From positions 12,132-76,131 of the forward strand of contig CAJKQE010000004.1 in NCBI GenBank assembly GCA_905201915.1: a DNA stretch of 64,000 nt, in the 5' to 3' direction. The position numbers and the translations under genes are program-made. Of the stretch, positions 61,092 through 64,000 are shown one piece after another. The notes under the pieces were generated by a model. That model saw only the letters and a list, made by a program, of their open reading frames with translations, searched no databases and was not told the DNA's origin. Position 1 is the stretch's first letter; each line of letters begins with the position of its first letter. This DNA comes from an uncultured Lachnospiraceae bacterium (GTDB taxonomy: Bacteria > Bacillota > Clostridia > Lachnospirales > Lachnospiraceae).

Positions 61092-61356
61092 TAATAACCT
61101 CCTGAATATCCTTATATGGTACATTCGTGAATATATCTCTAAGCTCACCAGCAATATCCAAAGCCATTGCAATCTTCGTCAGTGAGAGTAAGGATATCTT
61201 TCCTGTCATTTCAAATCTCTTGATCGAACCATAACTCACTCCACTCATAGAAGCCAGTTTTTCCTGTGAAATAGAACGCCTTTTTCTGATGTTGCGCACT
61301 CGCTGTGCAAGTTTCTGATCCAGTTCTTCTGCTGTTTCCCATACAAGCTGTCGCAT
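61078..61356 (-). CDS. hipB: HipB-like antitoxin/regulator
   Basis: A 92-residue Xre HTH protein (RVRNIRKRRSISQEKLASMSGVSYGSIKRFEMTG) with an IFTNVPYKD tail. It is intact, with AGAGGTGAAG before the ATG. It overlaps the hipA start by 14 bp. With the toxin broken it probably survives only as a DNA-binding protein. Confidence 0.85.
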   Translation of the reverse strand: MRQLVWETAEELDQKLAQRVRNIRKRRSISQEKLASMSGVSYGSIKRFEMTGKISLLSLTKIAMALDIAGELRDIFTNVPYKDIQEVINETR

Positions 61357-61595
61357 TTCTTCACCTCTTTCTCTGATAATATATTATCTATTTTTATTTT
61401 ATCACATATTTCTTATAATAACAATGATTTAACCATAAAACGATTACCTGTATCATTATAAAGAATGGCTTGTAATAGTGCTCTATAATATTAAAAAAGA
61501 CGGTAAATATGAACTGTCCTTTTAGCTGAAATCTCTTTTCCCTTTTCAGCAGGTACACTTCTAATGTCTACTTTTCCATTCCTTGGTTCTAAAAA
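61357..61595. other. Intergenic region between hipB and the IS element
   Basis: AT-rich, with no gene. It must hold the hipB promoter. I see no clear consensus boxes. Confidence 0.5.
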
Positions 61596-63484
61596 TGGGG
61601 CTGTCGCTTTAACGATTAGTAAATCGTGAAGCGGCAGCTTCCTTTTTTCTGATTTTCGCTATATAGTTGCTCTGTTTCTATTGAAACAATAGCTTTTTCG
61701 TAAAAAAGCCGTACTTTAATACAATCCAAAACTGGATTTGAAAAAAATTTTGGATTCTCTAAATTTATGCACTCTTCAAAGGAAATAAATGCCTTCCAGT
61801 TTTCCCTTTTTGGATTTTGTTATGAAGTTTATTTACATTTTTTGCCATTGCCAGCAAAACACTTTCAGCAAGAACATTCGCTGTGCCACGACTCAAATAT
61901 CTGCGAAACTGCATATCCTGTTTCAGTTCACCAAAAGATCCTTCTGCTTGGATGCTTCTATTTATTCTAAGAAGAATTCCTTCGTCAGAAAGAATCCGCT
62001 CCAAATCTTCCTCCCGATATTTCAAAAATGTTTTTGCTACGGAAAGCACTTTGTTTCTCTCTTCTATTGGTGTTTTCCAGTTATTCCCCTTGATGCACTC
62101 TTTCTTGTAAGGACAATCTTTACATTCTTTACATTGATAAATGTTTTTTTCACTGATATATCCGGTTTTAGATTTAGAGCGACGGAGATGTGTAAAGGGC
62201 AGCTGTTTCCCATTTTTACAAATATAAGAGTCACTTTTTTCATCATACTTCATATTTTCTATACGGCCGATGTCGTTTCTATATTTTCTCTTTTTTGATA
62301 TTTCATAATTCGATGGTTTGATAAATGCCAACTGCTGATTTTGATCTAGAAATACATAATTCTCTTCACTTTCATATCCAGCATCTGCAATGATTTTTTG
62401 ATACTTAAATGTCAGATATTCTTCTGTTTCCTTTAAGAAGGGAATTAAGGTGGTAGTATCTGTGGGCTGTGGTCCGATTGTCAGCCATACAATGTATTCA
62501 GAATCAACTCCATGCTGTAAATTAAATGCTGGCTTTAACTGTCCATTTCCCATTGCATCTTCTTTCATCCGCATAAAGGTGGCATCCGGATCTGTTTTAG
62601 AATAACTGTTCCTTTTTCCACAAATATGCAGTTTTTTTGTATATCCTTTTAAACGGTCCAGATAGTCTTCTAATGTTTCGACACTCTTTTGCAGCTGAGT
62701 TTTTCGTTTCCCAATACCATGTACAAATACAATGTTTTCTTCTTGTTTTAATGCGTACAGCTTTTTGCGTAACTGTTTTACGTGTGTCATTTTAACAGTA
62801 TCACCGTGAACAATCCGAATACCATAAAGTTGCTCACATTCTGCAATGAGATCGGCGATTTTAATCAGCAACTTCGCCTGATTTTTGGTTACCGTCTTTT
62901 TCCATACAAATGTATATTTATTGGCGCAGGCTTCGATTTTTGTACCGTCTATAAAAATCGTTTCTCCCGAAATTTCTCCAAGTTCGTAAAGGAGATTAGA
63001 CATTTCAGCGAGAATTCGTTTCGCACACGGAGCAAAATGAATACTTCGGAAACGGGCAAAAGTGGCATGGTCAGGAACTGGTTTTCCCTCTAAAAGATAC
63101 ATGAAATTAATATCTCGCTTACAGCTCAATTCCATAGAGCGAGAGGAATAATCACCATTCATATAGGAATATAAAACAATCTTCAAGAGTGTTCTTGGCG
63201 ATACTGTATTTATTCTTTCATAAGTAGAATATAAGTCCGTTAAATCCATAGCCTCCACAAACTGACTCAGCAACCGCACAGAATCATCTACTGGAATAAT
63301 TGTTTCTAAGTTTAAAGGAAGTTTTAGTTGATATCCTTCCTCATTCAAAGTATAATTCTTGTGTAATAATATAAGGGTTTGCATACTTATATTTTACACC
63401 AACAGCCAGACTTTTCGAAAGCCTGGCTGTAATTTTTTTGCACAAAAAAGAGGCTGTGCACTAATCTTTAGTGCGACAGCCCCA
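61596..63484. mobile_element. IS1182-type insertion sequence
   Basis: A complete-looking element of about 1.9 kb. The ends are imperfect inverted repeats beginning TGGGGCTGTCGC and sharing ATTAG after seven bases: left at 61596, right ending at 63484. It contains one intact transposase gene. The arms may extend to AAATGGGG, so the boundary is uncertain by about three bases, and a target duplication cannot be defined. Confidence 0.82.
61765..63384 (-). CDS. IS1182-family DDE transposase
   Basis: A 539-residue transposase: N-terminal DUF772-type domain (VRLLSQFVEAMDL, YMNGDYSSRSMELSCKRDINFMYLLEG, PDHATFARFR), catalytic region with FIDGTKIEACANKYTF, IADAGYESEENY and a C-rich insert (CKECKDCPYKKEC), then the final Glu region EGSFGELKQDMQFRRYLSRGTANV. 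The frame is uninterrupted, so the element may still move. Confidence 0.92.
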   Translation of the reverse strand: MQTLILLHKNYTLNEEGYQLKLPLNLETIIPVDDSVRLLSQFVEAMDLTDLYSTYERINTVSPRTLLKIVLYSYMNGDYSSRSMELSCKRDINFMYLLEGKPVPDHATFARFRSIHFAPCAKRILAEMSNLLYELGEISGETIFIDGTKIEACANKYTFVWKKTVTKNQAKLLIKIADLIAECEQLYGIRIVHGDTVKMTHVKQLRKKLYALKQEENIVFVHGIGKRKTQLQKSVETLEDYLDRLKGYTKKLHICGKRNSYSKTDPDATFMRMKEDAMGNGQLKPAFNLQHGVDSEYIVWLTIGPQPTDTTTLIPFLKETEEYLTFKYQKIIADAGYESEENYVFLDQNQQLAFIKPSNYEISKKRKYRNDIGRIENMKYDEKSDSYICKNGKQLPFTHLRRSKSKTGYISEKNIYQCKECKDCPYKKECIKGNNWKTPIEERNKVLSVAKTFLKYREEDLERILSDEGILLRINRSIQAEGSFGELKQDMQFRRYLSRGTANVLAESVLLAMAKNVNKLHNKIQKGKTGRHLFPLKSA

Positions 63485-63499
63485 TTTAATCACATTTTA

Positions 63500-63967
63500 T
63501 TAATACAATTTCGCACCTGCCGGAATTCTATCATCAACCATAAGAAGATTTAATCCTTCACGACCGTCTTCCTCGTGTACCGCTGAAATCAGCATACCAC
63601 AAGAGTCAATTCCCATCATTGGTCTTGGCGGTAGATTTGTAATAGCGATACAAGTCTTTCCAACCAGTTCTTCCGGTTCATAATATTCATGAATACCGCT
63701 TAAAATCACTCTTTTCTCATCTGTACCATCGTCTAAAACAAATTTCAGAAGCTTTTTGGATTTTGGTACTGCTTCACATTCCAGAACCTTCACAGCTCTA
63801 AAATCGGATTTACTGAATGTCTCAAAATCAACCATTTCTTCAAATAATGGCTCAATTTTCACATTAGAGAAATCGATTTTTTCTTCTACAACCGGAGCCG
63901 CCGCAACCGGTGTAGCCTTCTGTCCTGCGTTGTTTGCTTCGTTCTTAGCAGCGCCCTGTGACTTCAT
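63500..63967 (-). CDS. MetG-type tRNA-binding domain protein, 5' context unclear
   Basis: A 155-residue protein: an Ala-rich linker (NNAGQKATPVAAAPVVEE) followed by a Trbp111/EMAP-II-like OB fold (FSKSDFRAVKVLECEAVPKSKKLLKF, ILSGIHEYYEPEELVGKTCIAITNLPPRPMMGI). This is the C-terminal module of long methionine-tRNA ligases. In frame, a TAG at 63989-63991 lies upstream. Another frame reads LAIKKAPDNEVTG up to a TAA at 63945. It is either a separate subunit gene starting at ATG 63967 or a frameshifted metG paralogue cut by the window edge. Confidence 0.65.
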   Translation of the reverse strand: MKSQGAAKNEANNAGQKATPVAAAPVVEEKIDFSNVKIEPLFEEMVDFETFSKSDFRAVKVLECEAVPKSKKLLKFVLDDGTDEKRVILSGIHEYYEPEELVGKTCIAITNLPPRPMMGIDSCGMLISAVHEEDGREGLNLLMVDDRIPAGAKLY

Positions 63968-64000
63968 TGTCGGGAGCTTTTTTGATTGCTAAGCTAACTC

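Overview
The window is low-GC, Gram-positive DNA with Lachnospiraceae-type gene content. It has AGGAGG-type ribosome-binding sites, T-box, glycine and yybP-ykoY leader RNAs, a FeoA-FeoB fusion, YhgE/Pip proteins and a PMCA-type ATPase. A Blautia-like gut anaerobe fits, but the genus cannot be proven from the sequence alone.

Layout. 1-2.2 kb: end of a fructoselysine-type sugar kinase operon with a PHP phosphatase and a GntR regulator. 2.3-3.3 kb: a graveyard with a decarboxylase remnant, an unidentified gene tail and an IS110 transposase remnant. 3.4-5.6 kb: an OmpR-type two-component system. 5.8-7.5 kb: an AAA ATPase and an Xre regulator. 7.6-14.6 kb: a three-gene operon of Ser/Thr kinase, a 1415-residue Ig-like surface protein and an M19 dipeptidase. 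14.85-24.12 kb: an integrated mobile element. 24.1-26.6 kb: glgB with a TetR regulator. 26.7-27.9 kb: a retron (ncRNA plus reverse transcriptase). 28-38.4 kb: tatD, an AI-2E-family permease, a riboswitch-controlled P-type ATPase, T-box-controlled metG, a glycine-riboswitch-controlled AGCS symporter, and a coupled racemase/cysteine-peptidase pair. 38.6-41.9 kb: a MATE exporter and a GH20 enzyme. 42-43.4 kb: a Panacea-type toxin-antitoxin pair. 43.5-48.7 kb: ArsR, FeoAB, a P1B ATPase and an HMA chaperone. 48.8-53.5 kb: two YhgE/Pip proteins. 53.7-58.8 kb: a GH13 enzyme, a VanY-like carboxypeptidase and its likely two-component system. 58.8-61.4 kb: acylphosphatase, an SLC13/ArsB-type permease and a decayed hipBA. 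61.6-63.5 kb: an IS1182-type element. The right edge holds a MetG-like tRNA-binding domain.

The most notable object is the 9.3-kb integrative element. It encodes a Tn916-type Int and Xis but no relaxase or type IV secretion genes. Its replication protein has the HUH endonuclease plus superfamily 3 helicase architecture of CRESS-DNA viruses. Upstream of rep lies a perfect 11-bp stem whose loop carries TAGTATTAC, the nonanucleotide of the circovirus replication origin. An FtsK/HerA-like ATPase, several DNA-binding regulators and a secreted cell-wall-binding protein complete it. It is flanked by direct repeats, has repeated arm-type motifs at both ends, and sits at the edge of a palindromic repeat that recurs at 43.9 kb.

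The second notable object is the retron. It has the NAxxH and VTG motifs, a 12-bp a1/a2 pair and a long msd-like hairpin, but no recognisable effector gene beside it. A third observation is a pair of matching 11-bp-spaced direct repeats, in front of the second response regulator and of the VanY-like gene, which suggests a small autoregulated cell-wall regulon.
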